From positions 248,001-312,000 of the forward strand of contig NZ_JAOVAM010000002.1 in assembly GCF_029850875.1 (NCBI RefSeq): a stretch of DNA of 64,000 nt, given 5' to 3'. The position numbers were made by a program, and so were the translations under genes. The notes beneath the pieces were generated by a model. The model was not told where the DNA came from and searched no databases. It saw only the letters and a list, made by a program, of their open reading frames with translations. This DNA is from Rothia similimucilaginosa. Lineage in GTDB: Bacteria > Actinomycetota > Actinomycetes > Actinomycetales > Micrococcaceae. Positions 52,772-63,409 of the stretch are shown in pieces. Positions within the stretch are counted from its first letter, which is position 1. The number at the start of each line of letters is the position of its first letter.

Positions 52772-55267
52772 GTGTCTGCTCAGGTAGAGACCGAACGCAA
52801 CGAAAATGCGTACGACTTCCGCGCTATGGAAGCCAAGTGGCGCCCCTACTGGGACGAAACGAAGGTTTTCCAGCCCACCGGTGACGCCCCTAAGGGCCGC
52901 AAGTATGTGCTGGATATGTTCCCGTACCCCTCCGGTGACCTTCACATGGGTCACGCGGAGGCATTCGCTATTGGTGACATGAACGCCCGCTACTTCAAGC
53001 AGTGCGGCTACGATGTTCTGCACCCGATTGGTTGGGACTCCTTCGGCCTACCCGCTGAGAACGCAGCCATTAAGAACGACACTCACCCCAAGGAGTGGAC
53101 GTACAAGAACATTGAGACTCAGGCTGAGTCCTTTAAGCGTTACGCTATTGCCGCTGACTGGAGCCGCCGCCTGCACACCTCGGACCCCGAGTACTACAAG
53201 TGGACTCAGTGGCTGTTCGAGCAGTTCTACAAGAAGGGCCTGGCGTACCGCAAGGACTCCATGGTCAACTGGTGCCCCAAGGACCAGACCGTGCTCGCTA
53301 ACGAGCAGGTTGTGAACGGTGCGTGTGAGCGTTGCGGTACTACCGTGACGAAGAAGTCGCTGAACCAGTGGTACTTCAAGATTACTGATTACGCACAGCA
53401 GTTGCTGGACGATATGGAGCAGCTGGAGGGCAAGTGGCCTGACCGCGTGTTGCTCATGCAGCGCAACTGGATTGGCCGCTCCGAGGGCGCTGAGGTGCGC
53501 TTCGAGATTGAGGCGACCGAGGACCAGCCCGCTGAATCCTTCACCGTGTTCACTACCCGCCCGGACACCCTGTATGGCGCAACCTTCATCGTAGTTGCTG
53601 CGGATGCGGCGTTCGCCGAGCAGGTTGTGGCACCCGAGCAGAAGGCTGCCTTGGAGCAGTACCGCGAAGACATTAAGGCACTGAGCGATATTGATCGCCA
53701 GTCCTCTGACCGCGAGAAGACCGGCGTGTTCACCGGCCGCTACGCGATTAACCCTCTGACCGGCGCAAAGCTGCCCGTCTGGGCTTCTGACTACGTGCTC
53801 GCTGACTACGGTACCGGCGCGATTATGGCTGTGCCCGCGCACGACCAGCGCGACCTTGAGTTCGCCCTGAAGTTCGACCTGCCCATCGTGAAGGTTCTGG
53901 ACGTTAAGGGTGCTGAGGACCCGGCTACCAGCGGTATTGCCGCAGCTGGTGACGGCGTGCTCATCAACTCTGGTGAGCTGACCGGCCTGCCGAAGGGTGA
54001 GGCGATCGCTAAGGCTATTGAGCTGGTTGAGACTGCCGGCACCGGCGAGGGTAAGGTCATTTACCGTCTGCGTGACTGGCTGCTATCCCGCCAGCGTTTC
54101 TGGGGTACCCCCATCCCCGTAATCCACTGTGAGGATTGTGGCGAGGTTCTGGTTCCTGAGGATCAGCTGCCGGTGCTGCTGCCCGATAACCTGCGCGGTG
54201 AGCAGCTGGCTCCTAAGGGCCAGTCCCCTCTTGCTGCTGCCGATGACTGGGCGATTGTGCCTTGCCCCGAGTGTGGCAAGAAAGCTCGCCGTGACTCAGA
54301 CACCATGGACACCTTCGTGGATTCCTCCTGGTACTTCCTACGTTACGTTTCCCCGAACTTTGATGAGGGCCCCTTCGACCCGCAGGCTATGAGCGAGTGG
54401 GGTGCCGTCGACATGTACGTTGGCGGTGTAGAGCACGCTATTCTGCACCTGCTGTACGCACGCTTCTTCACCAAGGTTGTTCGCGACCTGGGGCTGATCA
54501 AGCACGATGAGCCGTTTAAGGCGCTCATGAACCAGGGTCAGGTGCTTAACGGCGGTAAGGCTATGTCCAAGTCGCTGGGTAACGGCGTTAACCTGGGTGA
54601 GCAGCTCGACAAGTTCGGTGTGGACGCTATCCGCACCACCATGATTTTCGCGTCCCCGCCCGAGGATGACGTTGACTGGGCGGATGTTTCCCCGGCTGGT
54701 TCGCAGAAGTTCCTGGCCCGCGCATGGCGTGTGGCTCAGGACGTCACCAGCGAACCCGGTGTTGACGCAACCACCGGTGACCTGGAGCTGCAGAAGCTGA
54801 TTGCTCGCACCGTGCACGAGGTTCAGGGCCTGCTGGAGAACGGTAAGTTCAACGTGGTTGTTGCAAAGACCATGGAGCTTGTGAACGCAACCCGTAAGGC
54901 TATTGACTCCGGGGCCGGTGCGGCTGACCCGGCGGTCCGTAAGGCTGCTGAGACCATCGCTATTCTGCTGTCTCTGTACGCACCCTACACCTCTGAAGAC
55001 ATGTGGCACGTGCTCGGCTACGACACCCCGGTTCTGACCGCGGGCTTCCCCGAGGTTGACCCGGCTCTGCTGGTGGATGACACCGTCACCGCTATTGTGC
55101 AGATTAAGGGCAAGGTCAAGGCTCGCCTGGAGGTTGCGAAGGATATTTCTGAGCAGGAGATTCAGGAGCGGGCTCTGGCGGATGCTACTGTTCAGCGTTC
55201 GATTGGTGACGCCGAGATCCGCAAGGTGATTGTGCGTGCGCCTAAGCTTGTGAACATCGTAATCTAA
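52772..55267 (+). CDS. leuS: Leucyl-tRNA synthetase
   Basis: LeuS charges leucine onto tRNA-Leu and edits mischarged products. The 831-residue class I synthetase has HMGH in [19 protein letters not shown] near residue 56, the zinc-like CERC/CEDC/CPEC positions, the CP1 editing domain ([27 protein letters not shown]), KMSKS as AMSKSLGN near 605, and the anticodon-binding and C-terminal domains ([11 protein letters not shown] at the end). It is the bacterial type. AAGGA lies 6 bases before the GTG. No T-box was recognised in the leader. Confidence 0.97.
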   Translation: MSAQVETERNENAYDFRAMEAKWRPYWDETKVFQPTGDAPKGRKYVLDMFPYPSGDLHMGHAEAFAIGDMNARYFKQCGYDVLHPIGWDSFGLPAENAAIKNDTHPKEWTYKNIETQAESFKRYAIAADWSRRLHTSDPEYYKWTQWLFEQFYKKGLAYRKDSMVNWCPKDQTVLANEQVVNGACERCGTTVTKKSLNQWYFKITDYAQQLLDDMEQLEGKWPDRVLLMQRNWIGRSEGAEVRFEIEATEDQPAESFTVFTTRPDTLYGATFIVVAADAAFAEQVVAPEQKAALEQYREDIKALSDIDRQSSDREKTGVFTGRYAINPLTGAKLPVWASDYVLADYGTGAIMAVPAHDQRDLEFALKFDLPIVKVLDVKGAEDPATSGIAAAGDGVLINSGELTGLPKGEAIAKAIELVETAGTGEGKVIYRLRDWLLSRQRFWGTPIPVIHCEDCGEVLVPEDQLPVLLPDNLRGEQLAPKGQSPLAAADDWAIVPCPECGKKARRDSDTMDTFVDSSWYFLRYVSPNFDEGPFDPQAMSEWGAVDMYVGGVEHAILHLLYARFFTKVVRDLGLIKHDEPFKALMNQGQVLNGGKAMSKSLGNGVNLGEQLDKFGVDAIRTTMIFASPPEDDVDWADVSPAGSQKFLARAWRVAQDVTSEPGVDATTGDLELQKLIARTVHEVQGLLENGKFNVVVAKTMELVNATRKAIDSGAGAADPAVRKAAETIAILLSLYAPYTSEDMWHVLGYDTPVLTAGFPEVDPALLVDDTVTAIVQIKGKVKARLEVAKDISEQEIQERALADATVQRSIGDAEIRKVIVRAPKLVNIVI

Positions 55268-55284
55268 GCTTCTTAGATAAAGCA

Positions 55285-55345
55285 CAAGCCCCGCTGTGGC
55301 TTCAGTTCGTTCTATGGAATGAACCCGGAGGCGTGGCGGGGCTTG
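55285..55345 (+). terminator. Terminator after leuS
   Basis: CAAGCCCCGC pairs with GCGGGGCTTG; the enclosed 41 bases form an inner GTTCGTTC/GAATGAAC hairpin. Confidence 0.75.
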
Positions 55346-55478
55346 CGCCGTTAACGCGGCCTTTAGTGCGTTGCACTTGGACGTTCTGCTCTACCGGGGC
55401 TATGGTGGTAGAAGTCCGCAATGAGACGCCAGACACAATAGTTGTGTCGTGAATATAACCAGCAGGGAAGAGAGACCA

Positions 55479-56606
55479 ATGAGCCAGAAGGATACTCAGC
55501 AGGAACATGCTGAGCGGGCAAATCCTGTACACGAGCAGGATAACGCCCCCCGCATTGCCGTGGTAACCGATAGCGCCGCCTCCCTCGACCCGAAGCTCGT
55601 GCAGCGCCTGAGCGCTCGCGGTAATTTTGTGCTGGTTCCGATGCCGGTGACTATTCGCACGCCCGGTGAGCCGGATCGTCAACTGCAGGATTTGACTGCC
55701 GCCGAGGTGGACGAGGCGATTATGCTTGCGCACGTGATGGGTCAGACGGTGAGCACCTCCGGGCCCGCGCCGGGCATGTTTGCTGATGTGTATGATGATT
55801 TGGCGTCGCGAGGTTTTACGCATGTGGTGTCTGTGCATCTGTCCAGTGAACTCTCGGGTACGGTGGAGGCGGCACGCACCGGTGCCCGCCTGAGCCGCCT
55901 GGGTTCCGAGGGTGTTAGCGTGGTGGATACCCGCACGGTCGCAGGCGCCTACGGTCATGCGGTGGTGCGCGCCCTAGAGGTGCTGAACTCTGCATCTGCC
56001 GGCTCGAGTGTTGAGTGTCCGAGCCCTGGCTATTCGACCCCTAACTATCCGAACCCCGACTATCCGACTGCGGCGCAGCTGGTGGACTATATTCAGTCCA
56101 TCTGCGAGCAGTCCACGCTCTACTTCTATATCCCGACCCTGGATGCCCTGCGCCGCGGCGGCCGTGTCTCCCCGGCATTGGCGATGGTGGGTCAGATGCT
56201 CCAAATCAAACCCATTGGCACGATTACCGAGGGCAAGCTGACGTATGTGGAGCGCCCTCGTACTGCGGCGCGCGCCCTGGAGCGTCTGGTGGAGGTTACC
56301 GTGCAGACCTGCCGTGATCAACGGCATGCGGCGGCGCTCACCTCTGCGGCTGCACCTGAGATGAATCCTTCTCCCGCCTGTTTTTCTCTCAAAGCAACCC
56401 CGCGCGGTGAGGTGGTTGCGGTGCATCATGTGGGTAATGCGGCGCAGGCGGTACAGCTGTACGAGCAGGTTCAGCAGATGCTGGGGGAGAGCTCCCTCGT
56501 TCATGATACTGCTGACTCTTCGGCGCCGGAGTTTTTGGTGAGCGCACTACCGCCGGTGCTGTCGGCTCATTCCGGTTTGGGTGCTGTGGCGCTGGTCGTT
56601 TATTAG
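55479..56606 (+). CDS. DegV family fatty-acid-binding protein
   Basis: DegV-like FakB proteins present a bound fatty acid to the FakA kinase. The 375-residue product shows VVTDSAASLDP near residue 30, TSGPAPGMFADVYDDL with the Thr/Ser ligands near 90, LSSELSGT, VVDTRTVAGAYG and YIPTLDALRRGGRVSPA near 205. Typical DegV proteins are about 280 residues; this one has extra sequence, including a repeat-like GYSTPNYPNPDYP loop near residue 175 and a long insert after residue 265. The start at 55479 has GGGAAGAGAG upstream; the frame extends to GTG 55449. No fakA is in the window. Confidence 0.88.
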   Translation: MSQKDTQQEHAERANPVHEQDNAPRIAVVTDSAASLDPKLVQRLSARGNFVLVPMPVTIRTPGEPDRQLQDLTAAEVDEAIMLAHVMGQTVSTSGPAPGMFADVYDDLASRGFTHVVSVHLSSELSGTVEAARTGARLSRLGSEGVSVVDTRTVAGAYGHAVVRALEVLNSASAGSSVECPSPGYSTPNYPNPDYPTAAQLVDYIQSICEQSTLYFYIPTLDALRRGGRVSPALAMVGQMLQIKPIGTITEGKLTYVERPRTAARALERLVEVTVQTCRDQRHAAALTSAAAPEMNPSPACFSLKATPRGEVVAVHHVGNAAQAVQLYEQVQQMLGESSLVHDTADSSAPEFLVSALPPVLSAHSGLGAVALVVY

Positions 56607-58228
<1,622 letters not shown>

Positions 58229-58291
58229 GCCCCAATAGGCTTACGACGCTCACCGAGTCTAAGCGTCACCCCGCGTGACTAACGCATAGTG

Positions 58292-58330
58292 AACCCCGGC
58301 ACCACCGCATTAAGCGGGGGAGTCGGGGTT
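58292..58330 (+). terminator. Terminator after gap
   Basis: AACCCCG pairs with CGGGGTT, with an inner CC.CCGC/GCGGGGG stem and short loop; TTTGCTG-like sequence follows. It implies pgk has its own promoter. Confidence 0.65.
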
Positions 58331-58573
58331 TGCTGTACCAAGGCTCTTTGACAAGGGTCTTGAATACAACCCTCAATAACGTATAAACATGCTATTTTCT
58401 GTCACCCTTTTTTGGGTCAAAAATACCGTAAGAAAATAGGTTTTAGAGAGTGTCAATATCCGCGATATTCTGCGGAAAACACCATATAAAAGCTATTTTT
58501 TAGGCTGTTAAACACCCTAGTATTCGGTATGATGGAAACGGTATATAAACCCACCTATCCAGGAGGAATTCCT
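58331..58573 (+). promoter_or_regulatory. AT-rich pgk promoter and leader region
   Basis: The strongest promoter pair is TTGAAT (58360-58365) and TATAAA (58382-58387) with 16-base spacing. An inverted repeat CTATTTTCT/AGAAAATAG (about 58393-58440) follows, and a second TATAAA near 58487 and TATGAT near 58527 give further candidates. The long leader may carry regulatory structure. Confidence 0.45.
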
Positions 58574-59797
58574 ATGGCTAAGGCACTGTCCGAACTGCTC
58601 GAAGAAGGCGTCGCAGGCCGCCACGTTCTGGTCCGTTCCGACCTGAACGTACCCCTGAAGGACGGCGTTGTCACCGATGATGGCCGTGTCCGCGCATCCC
58701 TGCCCGTCATTGAGAAGCTTGCCAAGGCTGGCGCACGCGTTATCGTGACCGCACACCTGGGCCGTCCCAAGGGCAAGGTCGACCCCCAGTACTCCATCGC
58801 ACCGGCAGCTGCACGTCTGGCTGAGCTGGCATCCGTGCCCGTGAAGGTTGCAACCGACCTGGTAGGCAAGGACGCAAAGGCTAAGGCAGCAGCCCTGGCT
58901 GACGGCGAAGTTCTGGTCGTTGAGAACGTCCGCTACGACGCTCGCGAAACCTCCAAGGATGACGCAGAGCGCGGCGAATTCGCTGACGAACTGGTCGCGC
59001 TGACCGGCGAGAACGGCGCATACGTGAACGACGCATTCGGCGCAGTTCACCGCAAGCACGCTTCCGTTTACGACGTTGCTAAGCGTCTGCCGGCATACCT
59101 GGGTGACCTGGTGAAGAAGGAAGTTGATGTTCTGGCTAAGACCCTGAACGACCCCGAGCGTCCCTTCGTAGTGGTCATGGGTGGCGCTAAGGTTTCTGAT
59201 AAGCTCGCTGTGATTGACAACCTGATCGGCAAGGCTGACACCATCCTCATTGGTGGCGGCATGGGCTACACCTTCGCATACGCAAAGGGCTACGAGGTCG
59301 GCCAGTCGTTGCTGGAGAAGGACCAGGTCGAGAACGTTCTGCGTTACCTGAAGGAAGCTCCCGAGAAGGGCACCGAGATTATTACCGCAGTGGACGTTGT
59401 TTGGGCTGACGCATTCTCCGCTGACGCTAACACCGAGGTCCGCCCCGTTGAGGACCTGACCGGCGGCAAGCTCGGTGCAGAGGCTGAGGGTCTGGACATT
59501 GGTCCCAAGACCGCTGAGATTTTCGCTGAGAAGATTAAGGGCGCAAAGACCATCTTCTGGAACGGCCCCGTTGGCGTGTTCGAGATTGCTCCCTTCGCTG
59601 AGGGTACCCGCGCTGTAGCAAAGGCAATCGTCGAGTCTGACGCATTCTCCATCATTGGTGGTGGCGACTCCGCATCTGCAGTCCGTAACCTGGGCTTCAA
59701 GGATGAGCAGTTCGGCCACATCTCCACCGGTGGTGGTGCTTCCCTCGAGTACATTGAGGGTAAGACCCTGCCCGGCCTGGAGGCACTGGGCGCCTAA
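58574..59797 (+). CDS. pgk: Phosphoglycerate kinase
   Basis: Pgk makes ATP from 1,3-bisphosphoglycerate. The 407-residue protein has VLVRSDLNVPLKDG near residue 18, TAHLGRPKG, ENVRYDARE, VVMGGAKVSDKLAVIDNL near 205, GGGMGYTFAYAKG, FWNGPVGVFE near 325 and the nucleotide-binding GGGDSASAV and HISTGGGASLEYIEG. Length is normal. AGGAGGAATTCCT before the ATG at 58574 is a strong ribosome site; an in-frame ATG at 58529 is therefore not used. Confidence 0.97.
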   Translation: MAKALSELLEEGVAGRHVLVRSDLNVPLKDGVVTDDGRVRASLPVIEKLAKAGARVIVTAHLGRPKGKVDPQYSIAPAAARLAELASVPVKVATDLVGKDAKAKAAALADGEVLVVENVRYDARETSKDDAERGEFADELVALTGENGAYVNDAFGAVHRKHASVYDVAKRLPAYLGDLVKKEVDVLAKTLNDPERPFVVVMGGAKVSDKLAVIDNLIGKADTILIGGGMGYTFAYAKGYEVGQSLLEKDQVENVLRYLKEAPEKGTEIITAVDVVWADAFSADANTEVRPVEDLTGGKLGAEAEGLDIGPKTAEIFAEKIKGAKTIFWNGPVGVFEIAPFAEGTRAVAKAIVESDAFSIIGGGDSASAVRNLGFKDEQFGHISTGGGASLEYIEGKTLPGLEALGA

Positions 59798-59836
59798 TCT
59801 GGATGCACAGATTTAGTACACGGTTTTAGTGTAAGG

Positions 59837-59880
59837 AACCCCCGCCGGGCGGTACTTCGGTACCGTTCCCGCGGGGGTTT
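59837..59880 (+). terminator. Terminator after pgk with TTCG tetraloop
   Basis: AACCCCCGC pairs with GCGGGGGTT; the top is GCGGTAC-TTCG-GTACCGT, a stable cUUCGg loop. It is followed by TTTC. Confidence 0.8.
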
Positions 59881-59884
59881 CTAG

Positions 59885-60235
59885 ATGTCTGCCCCCGCAG
59901 AGCCCAAGCGTATGGGCCTCTACTCGCTCATCTGTCTCCCCACCGGTGGATTCACTGCTTACTTCATCACAAACGCTCCCTACCGCTGGATGTACTACGC
60001 CTATTGGGAATCTTCCTCGGTAGCAACGGCTACTCTCATCATTTCGTTTGTTGTTTTGCTGTGCGTCTGCTTCACCTATTGTGCTCTTGCGGCGCTCATC
60101 GTTGAGAAGATTGCTACCCGAAAACTGTCCTGGAGCCGTTCCTTCGCCATAAGACTTCTTGTGATTGTTCTGACGATTGCCTTCTTCTGCATTGAGGCGT
60201 ATCTCTTCCGCGGCGGCCTCCGAGGCGGCTACTAA
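59885..60235 (+). CDS. Small three-helix membrane protein between pgk and tpiA
   Basis: The 116-residue frame encodes about three hydrophobic segments (residues 12-32, 48-72 and 86-108) separated by basic loops (VEKIATRKLSWSRSFAIR), consistent with an inner-membrane protein. It begins only five bases after the pgk terminator, and the nearest purine-rich sequence (GGGGG) is inside that hairpin, so translation is uncertain. No family is recognised. It is in the direction of the glycolytic genes. Confidence 0.5.
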   Translation: MSAPAEPKRMGLYSLICLPTGGFTAYFITNAPYRWMYYAYWESSSVATATLIISFVVLLCVCFTYCALAALIVEKIATRKLSWSRSFAIRLLVIVLTIAFFCIEAYLFRGGLRGGY

Positions 60236-60267
60236 CACACCGTAGACAAACACCACCGGCAGAATAT

Positions 60268-60302
60268 CGGCAGGGTATAGTCCCCTAAGCTCCACCCTGC
60301 CG
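60268..60302 (+). terminator. Hairpin before tpiA
   Basis: CGGCAGGGT pairs perfectly with ACCCTGCCG around 17 bases. No T-run follows. Confidence 0.5.
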
Positions 60303-60478
60303 GTACTTCGTACCCGGGTTCAACACAATCAGTGAACGTAGGGTGAGGATGCTCATCAGAGAGCATAAAAAGCGCCAAAAACCGTGAAAATATGCCCTCA
60401 AACCTCTAAAATAGAAAAGGAAAATTCCGAACAACAACCCCGTACGGTATACCGCGCGGGAGAGCTAAGGAGCGAACT

Positions 60479-61255
60479 ATGTCGCGTAAGCCCCTCATCG
60501 CAGGCAACTGGAAGATGAACCTCAACCACGCAGAGGCAGTCACCCTCGTCCAGAAGCTCGCATGGACCCTCGACGACGCAAACTTCAACTTTTCCGCAAC
60601 CGAAGTAGCCGTCTTCCCGCCCTTCACCGACATCCGCTCCGTGCAGACCCTCGTCGAAGGCGACAAGCTGGACATCCTCTACGGCGGTCAGGACCTCTCC
60701 GTCCACGACTCCGGTGCATACACCGGCGAAATCTCCGGCGCATTCCTCTCCAAGCTCGGCGCAACCTTCGTGCTTGTCGGCCACTCCGAGCGCCGCACCT
60801 ACCACCACGAAAGCGATGAGCTCTGCGCAGCAAAGGTCCAGGCAGCATACAAGCACGGCCTGACCCCCGTTCTCTGCGTCGGTGAGCCCCTCGAAATCCG
60901 CGAAGCAGGCACCCACGTCGAGTACACCCTCGAGCAGCTACGCGGCTCCATCGCAGGTCTGACCGCAGAGCAGGCAGAAACCCTCGTCATCGCATACGAG
61001 CCCGTCTGGGCAATCGGCACCGGCAAGGTCGCAACCGCAGACGACGCACAGGAAATGTCCGCAGCAATCCGCGCAGAAATCGCTAAGCTCTACTCCGCAG
61101 ACGTTGCAGAGAAGGTACGCGTTCTCTACGGCGGCTCCGTCAAGTCCTCCTCCGCACCCTCCATCATGGGCAAGGAAGACGTGGACGGCGTACTCGTCGG
61201 CGGCGCATCCCTGCAGGCTGACGAATTCGCAGCAATCGCACGCTTCGACGCATAA
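60479..61255 (+). CDS. tpiA: Triosephosphate isomerase
   Basis: TpiA interconverts dihydroxyacetone phosphate and glyceraldehyde-3-phosphate. The 258-residue TIM barrel has the substrate Lys in [10 protein letters not shown] near residue 10, the electrophilic His in VGHSERRTY near 100, the catalytic Glu with flexible loop in [14 protein letters not shown] near 170 and the phosphate-gripper YGGSVKSSS near 217. AAGGAG lies 8 bases before the ATG. Codon bias is strong. Confidence 0.97.
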   Translation: MSRKPLIAGNWKMNLNHAEAVTLVQKLAWTLDDANFNFSATEVAVFPPFTDIRSVQTLVEGDKLDILYGGQDLSVHDSGAYTGEISGAFLSKLGATFVLVGHSERRTYHHESDELCAAKVQAAYKHGLTPVLCVGEPLEIREAGTHVEYTLEQLRGSIAGLTAEQAETLVIAYEPVWAIGTGKVATADDAQEMSAAIRAEIAKLYSADVAEKVRVLYGGSVKSSSAPSIMGKEDVDGVLVGGASLQADEFAAIARFDA

Positions 61256-61288
61256 AACTTCGACGCAGCATAGCGTCTCATAGCGTTA

Positions 61289-61323
61289 CAGCGCCCGGCG
61301 GGTACCCACCCGACCGGGCGCTG
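61289..61323 (+). terminator. Terminator after tpiA
   Basis: CAGCGCCCGG pairs with CCGGGCGCTG; an inner CGGGT/ACCCG stem continues it. Confidence 0.7.
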
Positions 61324-61481
61324 AACCATTTACCCGCCACCGAGTTAGCGGCGGGGGGGCAAAGGGCGGGCGTAGGAGGCTGGTGTATGACTCAGGCGTA
61401 AGAGCCGGGTGTAAGAGCCGGGCGCGTTCGCCCCTAACCGCAAAACCCACCCAGAATACGCCAACCCCGCGGTTCGCCCCG

Positions 61482-61487
61482 TACACT
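61482..61487 (+). promoter_or_regulatory. -10 element of a leaderless small gene
   Basis: TACACT lies 7 bases before the ATG at 61495 and no Shine-Dalgarno is present, the layout of an actinobacterial leaderless mRNA. Confidence 0.55.
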
Positions 61488-61494
61488 TAACGGC

Positions 61495-61959
61495 ATGTTC
61501 AGCTTTGGTTTTTCCCTGGTCGTCGCAGCCCTCGTCGGCATGATCCTCTACAGCTATCTGCGCAACCGCAAAGTGAGCGCCCCGCGCCTACCCGGCAATG
61601 TCGGCGGCAACATCGGCTACGCAGGCGGTGCAGAGTACCAGGACCCCTCGCCCGAATACCAGTACTTCGAGAGCCGTCGCGACCAATTCCTTGACCAGCT
61701 CTACAGTCGCACCTCCTCACCGGAAATCCCCGTGACCCTCACCCTGCGCGACTGGGTAGACCAGGGCTTCTACGCTGAAGGAGGCGCCTACTGGGCAGCC
61801 GCACAGCAGTTCACCTACTACCTCATCGACAGCGGATACGTGCGCGCTTACGACACTGAAGGCGACGAACTCACTGCCCAGCGTGTGCTCACCGACCGCC
61901 CCGCAGCCCTGCAGCTGACCCCCAGCGAATACCAGCGCCGTAGCAACCGCGACGCGTAA
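61495..61959 (+). CDS. Membrane-anchored protein of unknown function, between tpiA and secG
   Basis: The 154-residue product starts with a single hydrophobic anchor (about residues 2-21), then a basic RNRK stop-transfer, a Gly/Tyr-rich linker (NVGGNIGYAGGAEYQDPS) and a soluble domain with FYAEGGAYWAAAQQFTYYLIDSGYVRAYD. The family is not recognised. It is probably made from a leaderless mRNA. The soluble part would lie in the cytoplasm if the N-terminus is outside, judged from the positive residues after the helix. Confidence 0.7.
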   Translation: MFSFGFSLVVAALVGMILYSYLRNRKVSAPRLPGNVGGNIGYAGGAEYQDPSPEYQYFESRRDQFLDQLYSRTSSPEIPVTLTLRDWVDQGFYAEGGAYWAAAQQFTYYLIDSGYVRAYDTEGDELTAQRVLTDRPAALQLTPSEYQRRSNRDA

Positions 61960-62067
61960 AAAGCCGCTTAACGTGACCGAATGGCGGCCGTAGCGTATAG
62001 TTAAACCCGTCTGTCTGCTCCCGCGCAGTCCAGGCACCCCACCAGAAGACAACGAAGGAAGGTACCC

Positions 62068-62325
62068 ATGGTCGTCATCATGAACGTACTCATGGTCATC
62101 ATCGCCATCACCAGCGTGATCGCGGTGATGCTTGTGCTGCTCAACCGCGGTCAGGGCGGCGGCCTCTCCGACATGTTCGGCGGCGGTATGACCAACTCCC
62201 TGAACTCCTCCGGTATGGCGTCCAAGAACCTGATCCGCCTGACCGTCACCGTGATCGTCATCTGGGTTATCGCAGTGGTCCTGTACGGCCTGGCAATGCG
62301 CTTCAACGGCCAGATCGTCGTCTAG
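62068..62325 (+). CDS. secG: Preprotein translocase subunit SecG
   Basis: SecG is the small accessory subunit of the SecYEG channel. The 85-residue protein has two membrane helices (about residues 3-25 and 55-77) joined by the conserved loop LNRGQGGGLSDMFGGGM, diagnostic for SecG. GAAGGAAGG precedes the ATG. Its position after tpiA is the standard actinobacterial order. Confidence 0.95.
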   Translation: MVVIMNVLMVIIAITSVIAVMLVLLNRGQGGGLSDMFGGGMTNSLNSSGMASKNLIRLTVTVIVIWVIAVVLYGLAMRFNGQIVV

Positions 62326-62380
62326 TCGCCCTCGTCAGAGCCCACGCCCACCCCATCGAGGGTGAGCCAATAGAGCTTTT

Positions 62381-62418
62381 CCCCGGCACTTCTCAACCGA
62401 GAATGCCGGGGATTTTTT
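62381..62418 (+). terminator. Strong terminator after secG
   Basis: CCCCGGCACTTCTC pairs with GAGAA-TGCCGGGG (one bulge) around a tiny loop and is followed by ATTTTTTAT. Confidence 0.88.
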
Positions 62419-62949
62419 ATGCACCAAACGGCAATCATGAAAGCGGTAGCGGGGCGCGAGTCTTTACGGCATCATAGGACGTATACACCACATACGAAAG
62501 GCAAAGAAGCCATAAGCGCCTACACCCTCGATTACACGTACACCGCCCCGTCAGCCCTCATCGACGGCGCCGACTCCCGCGCGCTCAGCCTCGCCACCAG
62601 CGGCGGCAGTACCCCCGAAGGTGCCGCCTCTCACCCGTACTTCTTCTCCGGGTTCCTCGAACGAGCAGACGTCTACGCCACCGCACTACTGGTCGTCGCC
62701 AGGGTCGCCCGCACCCGCTTCTACGTGCCGCCCAGCTCCCTCGCCGGAGCCCTACGCGCCGCAGACCTGGTCGTCACCAGCACCGCCGAAGGCCTGCGCT
62801 TCGAATCCTTCAGCGCCTGCTGCGGAGTGTACGCGCGCCTCGACGTTGACTCCAGCGCACTCGACGCCAGCCACAGCGCCGTAGGCGTCACCAACGTAGA
62901 CGTCAACCCGCCCCTGCGCGCCGTGCTCGCGCTACTGGGCAAGTCCTAG
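62419..62949 (+). CDS. Truncated protein like the N-terminal part of SWIM zinc-finger-associated proteins
   Basis: The frame resembles the N-terminal third of an actinobacterial family of about 450 residues annotated as SWIM zinc finger proteins: YTLDYTYTAPSALIDG, LATSGGSTPEGAASHPYFFSG, ARVARTRFYVPPSSLAGALRAAD, GLRFESFSACCGVYARLDV and TNVDVNPPLRAVLA. It stops there, so the SWIM part is missing. The ATG at 62419 is next to the secG T-run and has no ribosome site. GAAAGG instead lies before an in-frame ATA at 62512, where homologues begin, hinting that the start codon was lost. It may be a pseudogene. Confidence 0.55.
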   Translation: MHQTAIMKAVAGRESLRHHRTYTPHTKGKEAISAYTLDYTYTAPSALIDGADSRALSLATSGGSTPEGAASHPYFFSGFLERADVYATALLVVARVARTRFYVPPSSLAGALRAADLVVTSTAEGLRFESFSACCGVYARLDVDSSALDASHSAVGVTNVDVNPPLRAVLALLGKS

Positions 62950-62962
62950 CCCGAAAAACCGA

Positions 62963-63009
62963 CCTGCCGGTGAGGCTACTTGCCCCTTAGCTAAAGCCTC
63001 ACCGGCGGG
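62963..63009 (+). terminator. Hairpin after the truncated gene
   Basis: CCTGCCGGTGAGGCT pairs with AGCCTCACCGGCGGG (one wobble) around 17 bases. No T-run follows. Confidence 0.55.
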
Positions 63010-63409
63010 TAGAAACCCCAGAGCATGCTTCGGTGACGAAAAGGCTTGACCACCGTCGCGGGGCGGGAGTACTCTATAGGTAATGGCGGATCATGAAGAG
63101 TCCTACTTTCTGAAATATCTTTTCTTATATTTATCGGATTCTTCGCTTCCCGCCATTTTTCTTTTAACCCCGTTCCCACGCGGCCAACAGGTGAGCAGCC
63201 AACAGATCAGCAAGCGACCGATACACAAACACCGGATAAGCGCCGCCCAAACTCCGCGATACGTAACGGTCCGTTGCACCCCGCGAAGATGTACACCGCA
63301 GGTCCCGATGACCAAACCCAGCGACAACTCGTGCCCACGCCGCTACGATAAGAACATAGATACACCACCGACGGTGACAGTCAGGTGAGACCAACGGAAA
63401 GGACGACCC
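63010..63409. other. Gene-free interval
   Basis: About 400 bases, AT-rich around 63090-63160. Small frames on both strands lack ribosome sites. A TACGAT near 63342 could be the -10 for the next gene. Confidence 0.4.

Noticed and set aside
58517-59719. 400-residue minus-strand frame
   Set aside because: Antisense to pgk, cysteine and valine-rich as expected for a shadow frame.
63083-63388. 101-codon ORF in the last gap
   Set aside because: No ribosome site, AT-rich first half and no coding bias.
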